NCBI GenBank assembly: GCA_017525805.1
Contig: JAFXSH010000170.1
Span: 1-63,066 of the forward strand
DNA: 63,066 nucleotides
Source: Clostridia bacterium
GTDB lineage: Bacteria > Bacillota_A > Clostridia > Christensenellales > Aristaeellaceae
Direction of reading: 5' to 3'
Shown one piece after another: positions 9,901-18,058 of the stretch. Made by a program: the position numbers and the translations under genes. A model generated the notes under the pieces. That model worked only from the letters and a program-made list of their open reading frames with translations, had not been told where the DNA came from and did no database searches. The number at the start of each line of letters is the position of its first letter. Within the stretch, counting starts at the first letter, position 1.

Positions 9901-10434
9901 CGCGGGGCTTTCCCGCAGGTTCACATCGTTCTGCACGGTGCGCACATAGCCGATCACCGTACCGGCGGCCTGAGCAGCGGTGGGCGAAGCGGTAACAGCG
10001 GGCGCCGTCGTGACGTTTACGATGGGGGCCGCCGTGACGCCCGGCTGGTATTTGGCGGTAGGATTTTGAAGCCATTCCGTTTCTTCCGCCGCCGTCATCT
10101 GTTTTACGAAATTTTCCATGACGTAGCCGGTCTGATAATTGGCTTCGCCGCCCTGGATGCTGATATTGGCCTTGATCTTATACCAGCCCTTTTCCTGGCC
10201 CAAGATCTCCACCACCCAGTACTCCGGCAGGCGGGCAATGGGATAATTGGTATTGTCATTGGTGTTGGGCTGACGGCGGAAATTCACTACCCGATTCACA
10301 CTGGTATTGTTGATGACCAGGTAGCCGTGCGTGGTGACGGCTTCCGCCGCGCCGCCCACCGGGAGCAGCGACAGCGCCATGGCCAGCAGCAGCGCAATGG
10401 ATATGATCCGATTCAGCGTCCCGTTTTGCTTCAT
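6934..10434 (-). CDS. Giant exported protein with nine SH3-like repeats and a peptidoglycan-binding domain
   Basis: About 1166 aa from the ATG at 10434. A signal peptide (MKQNGTLNRIISIALLL...GGAAEA) leads into nine bacterial SH3-like units, each built as GYV..VN(L/I)R.SP...WY.V..N...GYV.GDY and separated by Thr/Pro/Ala-rich linkers (PTPTPTANP, PTPVPTATPK). A PG_binding_1 domain follows (NSTGDDVTRLQQKLVELGYL ... VDGIAGSQTQRALYG). The last 170 or so residues form a separate domain with VEKIDWYNGGIQSIW, NHADCEPL, GQFCVHFTNS and GYFGHQSAIKYA. I know similar C-terminal domains in clostridial cell-wall proteins but not a function. The SH3 and PG-binding modules should hold it to peptidoglycan. Four reading-frame codons separate it from the flavoprotein gene downstream. 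Confidence 0.88.
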   Translation of the reverse strand: MKQNGTLNRIISIALLLAMALSLLPVGGAAEAVTTHGYLVINNTSVNRVVNFRRQPNTNDNTNYPIARLPEYWVVEILGQEKGWYKIKANISIQGGEANYQTGYVMENFVKQMTAAEETEWLQNPTAKYQPGVTAAPIVNVTTAPAVTASPTAAQAAGTVIGYVRTVQNDVNLRESPAGKVLNESDKIQLNMVFACYAIVAYGEYDWALVQYKGKAGYIRSDCYIKTDAYGNIISGDGTPIAVLTPTPTPTANPNNNIVPGVTYGTVTTDNVFFRKSMSTSGDSWAKLPMGWQLLVLDVQVKDGITWYKVQGSIPTNPSRTYTGYIHGGFFKINESATATPTAAPANSDYALVILDGVNLRQTPGGTALTAMRINTVVNVLSVPAGNTANDWYYVETSGLYGYLPATSLRVLTTAELSSYVLPAKPTVTGAPTAAPVITGSGYVKLIKDKVNIRKSPAGTVLTPKENEKMPLGTVLAYTEGPVAAGNYNWVKITYNGITGYVRGDCFTYCDKDGNPVSAPTAAPVVTPTPVPGTPTELPTNSPTSTQGYIKLNHGGVNLRTGIWGESIGQLDRGTVLPYFNVVKTSSNSTEIWYEVYSSKLGAFGFILGSMADLCDEYGNPFIPVLPTASPVTVVGYVATTASSVWLRVSPAAGANTAGQVKTKGTVLPMIGPAVVTDYTWYPVQTADGLRGYLRGDYVFELAQWQLDLYNSTGKLATPTPGPATPKPGYSEYLQVMNGALWIRETPSKKANTVGQLPDQTVIKFNKKQDVSNVTWYQVTYNGKTGWVMGTYTRVLTNAEYETIKGTPTPVPTATPKGTVNPADFSDLAMTTSDRVRIRASASMSGKELTMVYNTGTVLTYLGNYTAPTVSNPYYWYNVKYQGVTGWMCGDYVRVLTKAEKSAYQQTGDPDSPQPVTYRTLYKNSTGDDVTRLQQKLVELGYLAADQVSGKYLSSTEAAVIAFQKAKNLVVDGIAGSQTQRALYGTSESGTNLDNNGSSVSVTLYPVEKIDWYNGGIQSIWSVGSVAIITDVYTGISFRAQRLYGDNHADCEPLTTADTAAYCRIYGVATPQEIEDREQELQSYKRRPLWVTIGGRTFAASMYGIPHNYEGDRIPDNGYTGQFCVHFTNSKTHTTNIVDPDASYNGYFGHQSAIKYAYEHSISGTK

Positions 10435-10601
10435 AAAATGACACCCCATCCGCTTGTGTTTCAAGGCCCCTTGGGCCAAATTCACCTGAAAAGATGAAAA
10501 AATCCATTCTTCCTTCTGCATTGTATTACATTTCTGTTACGAGGTCAAGCATTTTTTTAAAATTGTTACGATATTTTTACGTTTTATTCCACTTCATTTG
10601 C

Positions 10602-10630
10602 TTTACGGAATACAAGAAATATGCTATACT
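10602..10630 (+). promoter_or_regulatory. Promoter for the pyrimidine phosphorylase operon
   Basis: TTTACG (10602-10607) and TATACT (10625-10630) are 17 bases apart, 37 bp before the ATG. Sigma-A-like. Confidence 0.65.
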
Positions 10631-10666
10631 GTTTTTGTATCATGCTATATTAAGGAAGGGTTACAT

Positions 10667-11995
10667 ATGGACATTTTATCCGTGCTGGAAAATAAAAAGC
10701 GCGGCAAGGCGCTTTCCCGGGAAGAAATCGATCTGTTTGTCCGGGGCGCAGCGGACCATACGCTGCCGGATTATCAGCTGGCCGCACTGCTGATGGCCAT
10801 CCGCCTGAACGGCATGGACGCCCGGGAAACGGCGGACCTGACCATGGCTATGGCCCATTCCGGCGATATGCTGATCCCCGACGTGGGCGGCGTGCCCGTG
10901 GATAAACATTCCACCGGCGGCGTGGGCGACACCACCACCCTGGTGCTGGCCCCCCTGGTGGCGGCCTGCGGCGGCAAGGTGCTGAAAATGAGCGGCAGGG
11001 GCTTAGGCCATACCGGCGGCACCCTGGATAAGCTGGAAAGCATCCCCGGCATGCGCATCGCCCTGTCGGAAAAAGAATTTCAGGACATCGTGCGCACGGT
11101 GGGCTGCGCCGTGGTGAGCCAGAGCGCCCAGCTGGCCCCGGCGGACAAGACCCTGTACAGCCTCCGGGACGTGACGGCCACGGTGGATTCCATTCCCCTG
11201 ATCGTCAGCAGCATTTTATCCAAGAAATTCGCGGCGGGGTCTAAAGCCATCGTGCTGGACGTGAAAACCGGCTCCGGCGCCCTGATGCCCACCCTGGAAG
11301 CCTCCATCGAACTGGCAAAGGCCATGGTAGCCATCGGCGATCACGCCGGGCGGCGCATCGTGGCGGTGGTCAGCGGCATGGAAGAACCTTTGGGCTCCCA
11401 CGTGGGCAACGCCCTGGAAGTGAAGGAAGCCATCGATATTTTGGCGGGGCGCGCCCAGGGGCCGCTGAAAAAGGTGTCCCTGTTCTTAGGGGCGCAGATG
11501 CTCGTCGCTTCCGGCGTGACCGCAACGGAAGAAGAAGCGCTGGAAAAGCTGAACAAAGCGCTGGACAGCGGCGCGGGCCTCAAAAAGCTCAAGGAAATGA
11601 TCGCCGCCCAGGGCGGGGACTGCAAGGTGTGCGACGATGTGAACCTGCTGCCCAAGGCCCCGGTGATTTATCCCGTCCGGGCACGGGAAGACGGCTTCCT
11701 GGCCCACGTAAACGGCACGGCTTTGGGCCTGGCCGCCCAGCGCATGGGCGCGGGCCGCATCCGCAAGGAGGACCAAATCGACCCCGCCGTGGGCTTTGTC
11801 ATGGAAAAGCGCATCGGGGATGCAGTGAAGCCCGGCGATGTGCTGTGCACCCTTCACGCGGCCAGCGAAGAAAGCGCCAAAGAAACGGAAGAACGGGTGC
11901 TCAGCGCCCTTGAATTTACAAAAGAGCCTGTTCCCAAGGCGAGATTGCTCTATGCCCTCATTACGCCCCAGGGCGTAAGGAACCTGGACGAATAA
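10667..11995 (+). CDS. pdp: Pyrimidine-nucleoside phosphorylase
   Basis: The 442-aa protein has the full thymidine/pyrimidine-nucleoside phosphorylase signature: VDKHSTGGVGDTTTLVLAPL near residue 80, then MSGRGLGHTGGTLDKLESIPG near 110, and a C-terminal alpha/beta domain. It splits uridine, deoxyuridine and thymidine with phosphate into base and (deoxy)ribose 1-phosphate for salvage. Low-GC Gram-positives usually carry the broad-specificity Pdp form, hence the symbol; strict thymidine phosphorylase (DeoA) cannot be excluded. The start follows AAGGAAGGG. It is the first gene of a long plus-strand run, and the next gene's ribosome site overlaps its stop codon. Confidence 0.9.
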   Translation: MDILSVLENKKRGKALSREEIDLFVRGAADHTLPDYQLAALLMAIRLNGMDARETADLTMAMAHSGDMLIPDVGGVPVDKHSTGGVGDTTTLVLAPLVAACGGKVLKMSGRGLGHTGGTLDKLESIPGMRIALSEKEFQDIVRTVGCAVVSQSAQLAPADKTLYSLRDVTATVDSIPLIVSSILSKKFAAGSKAIVLDVKTGSGALMPTLEASIELAKAMVAIGDHAGRRIVAVVSGMEEPLGSHVGNALEVKEAIDILAGRAQGPLKKVSLFLGAQMLVASGVTATEEEALEKLNKALDSGAGLKKLKEMIAAQGGDCKVCDDVNLLPKAPVIYPVRAREDGFLAHVNGTALGLAAQRMGAGRIRKEDQIDPAVGFVMEKRIGDAVKPGDVLCTLHAASEESAKETEERVLSALEFTKEPVPKARLLYALITPQGVRNLDE

Positions 11996-12007
11996 AGGAG
12001 AAAAACC

Positions 12008-13189
12008 ATGAAAAAGCTGTTTTGCCTGCTGCTGGCCCTCATGATGCTGCTTGCCTCCGCCGCTTTTGCCGAGCCCGTGCCCGTGGATGAAAACGCGGCC
12101 CTGACAAGGGAAGAAATCGAAATGTACCTGGACGGCCTGCTCAGCGCCGCCTTGGAGGATGAAAACGCTGTGGTTACACCCGTGGAGCAAGGCGGAGCCG
12201 AAGTGCGCCTCAATGAAACCGTATTTGGTATTTCCGATGAAACGCTGACGGAATCCACCGCTGTCGTCAGCGCCTATCCGGGCGAGGAGCAGGCGGACCT
12301 TCGCGGCCTGTTCATCGGTTCCTCTCTGGAGGAAGTGCTGGCCGCTTATCCCAATGACAATCCGAACCTGTCCGGCACCTATTATGACGCCGCTCTGTTC
12401 ATCGCCGGTGAAAAGCCTGAAATGGGCATGGGTTACCTGCTGCGGAGCGGCCAGCAGGTGTACCTGATTTCTTACGAAGTTTTTTCCTGGCAGCCGGACG
12501 GCGTAGCTGTCTCTTCCGTGGCTTATCGGCTGGAAAACGGCTATGTCGAATCCATCCGGATCGCCGTGGATGATGAGATTCTGGAGGAAGCGGAAGCGCT
12601 GGAACTCATTCAGGAAGTTGCCGATATGCAGGAGATCAGCGAGTATTTTGCCTATCCCAGCAGCGCGGACAACGGCGAAGCCCTGGCTCCCTTTGATCGG
12701 GAAGATTTGGCAATCACCCAGTTCGGCCAGAAGGTGGCCGACTTCCTGGACCTGAACGCGGAGGAGTTCATTTCCGTGTTGGGGAACGCTCCTGTGGACG
12801 AGTGGACCGAGGATTCCGACGGCTCGTTCCTGCGGCTCATGCAGTGGGACGGCGTTTCCCTGCTGCTCAAGTACGACGCTCAGCGGAAATTCACCGCCGT
12901 GGACAGCCTGACCATCAACGACGAGGTTTTGGAAGGTCCCCGGGGCGTATGCGTGGGCGATCTGCTGGACAGCGTGATTTTCCGTTTCCGCCACGCGGAA
13001 GTGCTCAACGCGGACAATACCATTCTCCTGTACGGCGACGGGCAGGCCCTCCCCTACGGCGTGCTTGCCTATACTCCCGAAAGCGCGGAGGTGACCTACG
13101 CCTTCTCCCTGGAGGACGGCCGCTCCGTGATATGGCATCTGACCTTCGTGATCGGAGAACTGCAGAGTATGACCCTTATGCTGAGATAA
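12008..13189 (+). CDS. Exported protein with internal duplication, function unknown
   Basis: The 393-aa protein starts with a signal peptide (MKKLFCLLLALMMLLASAAFA, cut before EPVP) and has no other membrane segment or lipobox. Two segments look like an internal repeat. Residues ~97-190 begin LRGLFIGSSLEEVLAAYP and end ENGYVESIRIAV; residues ~315-393 begin PRGVCVGDLLDSVIFRF and end IGELQSMTLML. The protein is strongly acidic. I do not recognise a named family. AAAGGAG (11994-12000) overlaps the stop of the phosphorylase gene, so translation is probably coupled. The following gene encodes a membrane TPR-like protein, which suggests a shared cell-surface role. Confidence 0.8.
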   Translation: MKKLFCLLLALMMLLASAAFAEPVPVDENAALTREEIEMYLDGLLSAALEDENAVVTPVEQGGAEVRLNETVFGISDETLTESTAVVSAYPGEEQADLRGLFIGSSLEEVLAAYPNDNPNLSGTYYDAALFIAGEKPEMGMGYLLRSGQQVYLISYEVFSWQPDGVAVSSVAYRLENGYVESIRIAVDDEILEEAEALELIQEVADMQEISEYFAYPSSADNGEALAPFDREDLAITQFGQKVADFLDLNAEEFISVLGNAPVDEWTEDSDGSFLRLMQWDGVSLLLKYDAQRKFTAVDSLTINDEVLEGPRGVCVGDLLDSVIFRFRHAEVLNADNTILLYGDGQALPYGVLAYTPESAEVTYAFSLEDGRSVIWHLTFVIGELQSMTLMLR

Positions 13190-13204
13190 GGAAGGTTTTT
13201 CTCC

Positions 13205-16021
13205 ATGCGGATCGATTTGACCTGTCCGGTTGAATTATGGCATTGCAGGATGCCCACCCCGGAGGACCCCATCCTGACGATGCAGATATACAACCTGTCC
13301 GACAAAGATGTGAACAGCATTCAGTTCTGCGTGCTGTGCTTCAACGGCCAGGGGGAGCGCTATGCCCGCCACGTGGAACGGGTGCAGGGGCTGGATGGGC
13401 CTTCCCACCATGCCTTTGAAGCGGCCCTGCAGGTGGACGAGGCCATTCAGGCCCAGGACTTAGAGGTGCTGATTGAAAAGGCGTGGTACACGGACGGCAC
13501 CGTATGGCGGCGCGGCATGGCCGACCCCGCCGTTTACCGTCCCTCTCCCCTGCTCCGGGGCACGCGCTTGCAGGTGATGCAGGAACTGGCCGGACGGGAC
13601 GCCGCCAGCTATCCCAGCGATCAGGGCAGTGTGTGGGTGTGCGTCTGCGGCAGGCCCAACGCCGCCAGCGAGGATACCTGCCGCCGCTGCCACCGGGACA
13701 AGCACGAAATCTTTACCCGCCTCAATGAAGCGGTGGTGGAAAGGATCATCTTCCAGCAGCAAAGCGCTTTGGAGGAAGAACAGCGCCGCGTCCAGGAGGA
13801 AACCCGGCGCGCCGCCGCCGCCAAAGAGGCTAAGGAAAGAAAGCGCCGCCGCCGTCGCAGGATCATCCTGACCACCCTGATTTCGCTGATCACCATCGGG
13901 GCGCTGGCTTACGTGGTCTATTTCCACGGCATTCCCTATTACCGCTACTATCGGGCCAATTTGGCCCTGACCAACGGCCAGTATGATTCCGCCAAGGAAC
14001 AGTTCCTGGCCCTGGAAGATTACCGCGACAGCGCCGAACTGGCCCTGGAATGTGATTACCGCGCCGCTCTCGCCGCCCTGAACACCGGCACCTATACTTC
14101 CCTGCGGGCCGCTCAAAGCGGCTTTGACGCCTTGGAGGATTACAGAGACAGCGCCCAGCGCGCCCAGGAAGCCCGGTACGTGAACGCCGAAAAGCTGCTG
14201 GCCGCCGGAAACTGGGAAGCCGCCATTGAAATGTACAGCCAGGTGCCGGACTATGCCGATTCCCAGGCCCGGATCACCCAGGCCGAGTACGAATGGGCCG
14301 AAGCCATGATGGCGAAAAAGGATTACGCCGACGCCCGGGAAAAATTCCTGAGCTTAGGCGGCTACCAGAACGCGGAAACCAACGCCCAGGAATGCCTGTA
14401 CCAGCCCGCCGCCGAAGCCCTGGCGTCAGGCGATCCCATGACGGCCATCGATTATTTCCTGCAATTGGGCACTTACCGTGATTCCGCCCTGGCGCTGCAA
14501 AGGGCTTACTATCTGGCGGGCGAACAGTTCTTTGCCGCCGAAGATTACGATACCGCCGCCGAATATTTCCTGCTGGCCAGGGATTATTCCGACGCCTACC
14601 GCCGGGCCGCCGCCTGCCTGTACGCCCCCGCCGTGGCCGCCATGGAGGAAGGGGACTATGCCCGGGCCGCCGGGATGCTGGAAAAAATATCGGGTTATCA
14701 GGATTCCAAAACCCTGCTGATGCAGTGCGCTTATTACCAGGGCATGGCGCTGCTGGAGGAAGGGGATTACGAAGGGGCCATCGCCTTTTTCGATCAGGCC
14801 CCGGACCTGGCCGTGGCCCAGGAAGCCCGGAAGGAATGCGTGTACCGCCCCGCCCTGCAATACCTGAGCGACGGTCAGGCCGAAGATGCCCTGGCCCTGC
14901 TGAATACCATTCCTGATTACAAGGACGCCCAAACCTATATCAGCCAGATTCTCTACTCCCAGGCCGTCGCCTGGATGGACAGCGGCGATCATGACAGCGC
15001 CGCCCAGGTATTTTCCCAGCTGGGCGATTACCAGGACAGCGCCGCCCAGCTGCTGGCCGCCCAGTACGCCAACGCCATCGCCCTGATCGACAGCGCCCAA
15101 TATGAGGAAGCCATCGAAGCCCTTGCCGCCCTGGACGATTACGAGGACAGCGCCGAATACATGGTGAAAGCCCGGTATCTCTTGGCCCTGGACCTGCGCG
15201 CCAGGGGCGATTACGAAGGGGCTCTCACCATCCTGGACGCCTTGGGCACCTATGAGGACGCCCGTTTGCTGCGCCAGGCCTGCTTGTACGATATCGCCAT
15301 GCGCCATGCGGCGGAAGGCGACCTGGCCGGAGCCATCGCCAAGCTGAATGATATCCGCGGCTATCAGGATGCCAATGCTAAAATCCAGGAATACAGTTAT
15401 CAGATGGCGCTGGACGCGGAGGAATACGGTGATTTAGCTGCCGCCGCCATGTATTACGCTCAGGCGGACGGTTATCGGGACGCTTCGGTCCGTGCGCAGC
15501 GCACCGCCGACATGTATTACGCCGAAGCCTACGCCACCGCTGTGGCCGCCATGGAGAAAGAGGATTACCAGACTGTGGTGGAAGCCCTCCAGCCCCTTTC
15601 CCAGGAATACCTGACCGGCGTTTATACGGATATCCCCGCCATGTACCGGGAAGCCTGCTACCAGTACGCCAATCAGCTTTACAGCGCCCGGAAACCCTTC
15701 GAGGCCCTGGTATACTACAAACAGATCATGGATTACCGGGACGTGGCCGAAAACCGGATGAAAAAAATGGTGTACCAGCTCATGGGCATCTGGAAAAACA
15801 ACAAGGACGACAGCTACATGGAGTTCCGGGAGGACGGCACCTGCACCATCGAGAACCGGAATTATTACTACTACGCTCCCAATATCTACGCCCTGAATAT
15901 CGGCGATCAGCCCGACGATCTGGCTTACACTTACGAGATTGTCACCTACAGCGAGCATTATCTGACGCTGCGCCACGTAAAACAAAAGACGATTTACAGA
16001 ATGACGAGGGTGGAAGACTGA
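13205..16021 (+). CDS. Membrane protein with zinc ribbon and about 16 extracellular TPR-like repeats
   Basis: 938 aa in five parts. Residues 1-140 form a beta-rich domain of unknown type. A zinc-ribbon-like CVCGRPN..CRRCHRD lies near 145-168. A charged coiled coil (EEEQRRVQEETRRAAAAKEA) and a basic KRRRRRR stretch lead to one membrane helix (about 220-240). A long array of about 16 helical repeats of roughly 37 residues follows, most ending in a (D/G)Y.D(S/A) motif such as EDYRDSAE, PDYADSQA and GDYQDSAA. The last ~95 residues are beta-rich (GIWKNNKDDSYMEF). By the positive-inside rule the zinc ribbon is cytoplasmic and the repeats lie outside. A sensory or scaffold role is inference only. 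Confidence 0.85.
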   Translation: MRIDLTCPVELWHCRMPTPEDPILTMQIYNLSDKDVNSIQFCVLCFNGQGERYARHVERVQGLDGPSHHAFEAALQVDEAIQAQDLEVLIEKAWYTDGTVWRRGMADPAVYRPSPLLRGTRLQVMQELAGRDAASYPSDQGSVWVCVCGRPNAASEDTCRRCHRDKHEIFTRLNEAVVERIIFQQQSALEEEQRRVQEETRRAAAAKEAKERKRRRRRRIILTTLISLITIGALAYVVYFHGIPYYRYYRANLALTNGQYDSAKEQFLALEDYRDSAELALECDYRAALAALNTGTYTSLRAAQSGFDALEDYRDSAQRAQEARYVNAEKLLAAGNWEAAIEMYSQVPDYADSQARITQAEYEWAEAMMAKKDYADAREKFLSLGGYQNAETNAQECLYQPAAEALASGDPMTAIDYFLQLGTYRDSALALQRAYYLAGEQFFAAEDYDTAAEYFLLARDYSDAYRRAAACLYAPAVAAMEEGDYARAAGMLEKISGYQDSKTLLMQCAYYQGMALLEEGDYEGAIAFFDQAPDLAVAQEARKECVYRPALQYLSDGQAEDALALLNTIPDYKDAQTYISQILYSQAVAWMDSGDHDSAAQVFSQLGDYQDSAAQLLAAQYANAIALIDSAQYEEAIEALAALDDYEDSAEYMVKARYLLALDLRARGDYEGALTILDALGTYEDARLLRQACLYDIAMRHAAEGDLAGAIAKLNDIRGYQDANAKIQEYSYQMALDAEEYGDLAAAAMYYAQADGYRDASVRAQRTADMYYAEAYATAVAAMEKEDYQTVVEALQPLSQEYLTGVYTDIPAMYREACYQYANQLYSARKPFEALVYYKQIMDYRDVAENRMKKMVYQLMGIWKNNKDDSYMEFREDGTCTIENRNYYYYAPNIYALNIGDQPDDLAYTYEIVTYSEHYLTLRHVKQKTIYRMTRVED

Positions 16022-16022
16022 C

Positions 16023-17219
16023 ATGGCGGAAAAAATTTCGGGGTATTTTCAATCCTTCCGGAAGACGCCGGACACGCGGCACGTTGACGTGCTGGACGGC
16101 ATCCGGGTGCTGATCATTTTGATCGTAGGCTGGTTCCATATCTGGCAGCAGGCCTGGTACTCTCCTTCCTTTACCATCGGCAATGAATATATCTCCCTGG
16201 ATTTTCTGCTGCGCAGCGGCTATATGTGGGTGGACGGCATGCTGCTTCTGTCCGGTTTCCTGCTGTATCTGCCCTATACGCAGGCGGGAAACCAGCTTCC
16301 AAAAGCCCTTCCCTTCTACAAGCGCCGGCTGATCCGCATCCTGCCCAGCTATCTGCTGGCGGTGGCCTTCTTTTTCACGCTGGCCTGTTTTGAAAACAAA
16401 TATGGCAGCCTGGCCGACGCCCTGAAGGACTTGGGCGCTCACCTGACCTTTACCCACACCTTCTTCTATTTCAGCTATTTGGGTTCCCCCATCAACGGCG
16501 TACTGTGGACCCTGGCCGTGGAAGTGCAGTTTTATCTGCTGTTCCCCCTGCTGGCTTTCTGCTTTAAGAAAAAGCCGGCGCTCACCTATATGGGCATGGC
16601 GGCTATCGCGTTCGGCTACCGGTACTACGTGGGGGCTACCAAGCCGGACACCAGCATGTGGTTCAACCAGCTTCCCGCGTTCTTAGACGTGTATGCCAAC
16701 GGCTTTGTGGCTGCCTCCGCGTTCGCCGCGCTGCGGAAAAGCTTCGGTGAAAAGATGGACGGCAAAGTGAAAGTGTTCTTTACCGCCGCCATGGTGGTAT
16801 GCGCGTGCCTGCTGATGCAGATGGCCCGGGCGCAGGCCGGCTCCCCGACCTACGACGCCATCCGCCAGGGCCAGATGGACCGCCGCTTCCCCTTCACCGC
16901 CGCTTTGGGCTGCCTGATGGTGTGCGCCGCTTTCTCCTGCTCCGGCGTGCGTTTCCTGCTGGGAAACCGGTTCATGCGCTTTTTGTCGGCTATTTCCTTC
17001 CAATTTTATATCTATCATCAATTCCTGGCGGTGCGGCTGCGGGAACTCAAATTCGTTCCCAGCGCTTCCGAAACGCCTTGGTCCGCGCCGGACATGCGCT
17101 GGCAGATCACCTTTACCATGCTCTGCTTCGTGCTGGCCATCATTCTGTCCGCGCTGATCACTTACCTGTTTGAAAAGCCCATCGCCCGGGCATTCCGCCG
17201 GAAAATGGGCGAAAAATGA
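16023..17219 (+). CDS. Acyltransferase family 3 membrane protein
   Basis: The 398-aa protein has about ten membrane helices and opens with VDVLDGIRVLIILIVGWFHIWQQ, where the family's conserved His lies in the first helix. RLIRILPSYLLAV and GVLWTLAVEVQFYLLFPLL match the OafA/YrhL/NodX acyltransferase_3 family. These enzymes transfer acyl groups, often acetyl, to glycans on the outer membrane face. The target here is unknown; surface polysaccharide or peptidoglycan is likely. Its ATG follows the stop of the TPR-like protein by one base, so it belongs to the same operon. The C-terminal helix ends FEKPIARAFRRK, typical of the family. Confidence 0.88.
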   Translation: MAEKISGYFQSFRKTPDTRHVDVLDGIRVLIILIVGWFHIWQQAWYSPSFTIGNEYISLDFLLRSGYMWVDGMLLLSGFLLYLPYTQAGNQLPKALPFYKRRLIRILPSYLLAVAFFFTLACFENKYGSLADALKDLGAHLTFTHTFFYFSYLGSPINGVLWTLAVEVQFYLLFPLLAFCFKKKPALTYMGMAAIAFGYRYYVGATKPDTSMWFNQLPAFLDVYANGFVAASAFAALRKSFGEKMDGKVKVFFTAAMVVCACLLMQMARAQAGSPTYDAIRQGQMDRRFPFTAALGCLMVCAAFSCSGVRFLLGNRFMRFLSAISFQFYIYHQFLAVRLRELKFVPSASETPWSAPDMRWQITFTMLCFVLAIILSALITYLFEKPIARAFRRKMGEK

Positions 17220-17247
17220 CGATCAATTTCCTGGAAAGGACAAGGAA

Positions 17248-18048
17248 ATGCGGTTCACATTTTGCCCGCTGTTCAGCGGGAGCAGCGGAAACGCGCTGTT
17301 CATCGGCGCGGGAGACACGAGGATTTTGATTGACGCGGGCATGACGGGCAAAGCCATCGAAGGGGCGCTTCGTCAGCTCGACGTGCTGCCGGAAACCCTG
17401 AACGGCATCGCCGTCACCCACGAGCACAGCGACCACGTAAAGGGCGTGGGCATCCTGAGCCGGAAATACCATCTGCCGGTGTACGCCAACGAGCGCACCT
17501 GGAACGCCATGGCCCGGACGGTGGGCGAAATCGCCCCCGGCAACCGGCGGATCATTGAGGACGGGGAAGATTTCTATATCGGCGATTTGGCCCTGCTCCC
17601 CTTTTCCATCCCCCATGACGCGGCGGACCCGGTGGGCTACCGGGTGTTTTACAGGAGCCGCAGCGTCGCTACGGCCACGGACATGGGTTATATGAAGAAA
17701 AGCGTGGCCAAAACCTTGGGCGGAGTGGACGTGCTGCTGCTGGAAAGCAACCACGATCCCGATTTGCTCATGCTCAACCCCCACTATTCCCTGTACTTAA
17801 AGCAGCGCATTTTGGGCAATCACGGCCACCTGTCCAACTTAGCCAGCGCCGAAGGCTTGCTGACGCTGATGGAAACCGGCGTCAGGGAAGTGATGTTAGG
17901 ACATTTGAGCGCGGAAAACAATACCCCGGAATTGGCCCTGGCCACCCACACGGAAAGGCTTTCCCGGGAAGGGGTGCGCGTGGGCGAGGATATCCACATC
18001 GGCCTTGCCTGGCGGGACCGGGTGAGCCGTAAATACGAGATCGAGTGA
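17248..18048 (+). CDS. walJ: WalJ/YycJ-type metallo-beta-lactamase-fold hydrolase
   Basis: The 266-aa protein has LFSGSSGNALFIG at the N-terminus, the metal-binding THEHSDH motif near residue 55, ATDMGYM and LLLESNHD. These are typical of the YycJ/WalJ subgroup of the metallo-beta-lactamase superfamily, which in Bacillus lies next to walKR and is thought to act as a nuclease linked to DNA replication and cell-wall control. There is no walKR here; instead it stands before a second MBL gene and comEC. The ATG at 17248 is chosen because the longer frame from 17170 would overlap the acyltransferase gene. Confidence 0.85.
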   Translation: MRFTFCPLFSGSSGNALFIGAGDTRILIDAGMTGKAIEGALRQLDVLPETLNGIAVTHEHSDHVKGVGILSRKYHLPVYANERTWNAMARTVGEIAPGNRRIIEDGEDFYIGDLALLPFSIPHDAADPVGYRVFYRSRSVATATDMGYMKKSVAKTLGGVDVLLLESNHDPDLLMLNPHYSLYLKQRILGNHGHLSNLASAEGLLTLMETGVREVMLGHLSAENNTPELALATHTERLSREGVRVGEDIHIGLAWRDRVSRKYEIE

Positions 18049-18058
18049 GGAAACGGAA

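Noticed and set aside
13700..16000. CRISPR-like periodicity in the TPR-like gene
   Set aside because: The repeats are protein-level, degenerate in DNA and in frame within one long coding region.
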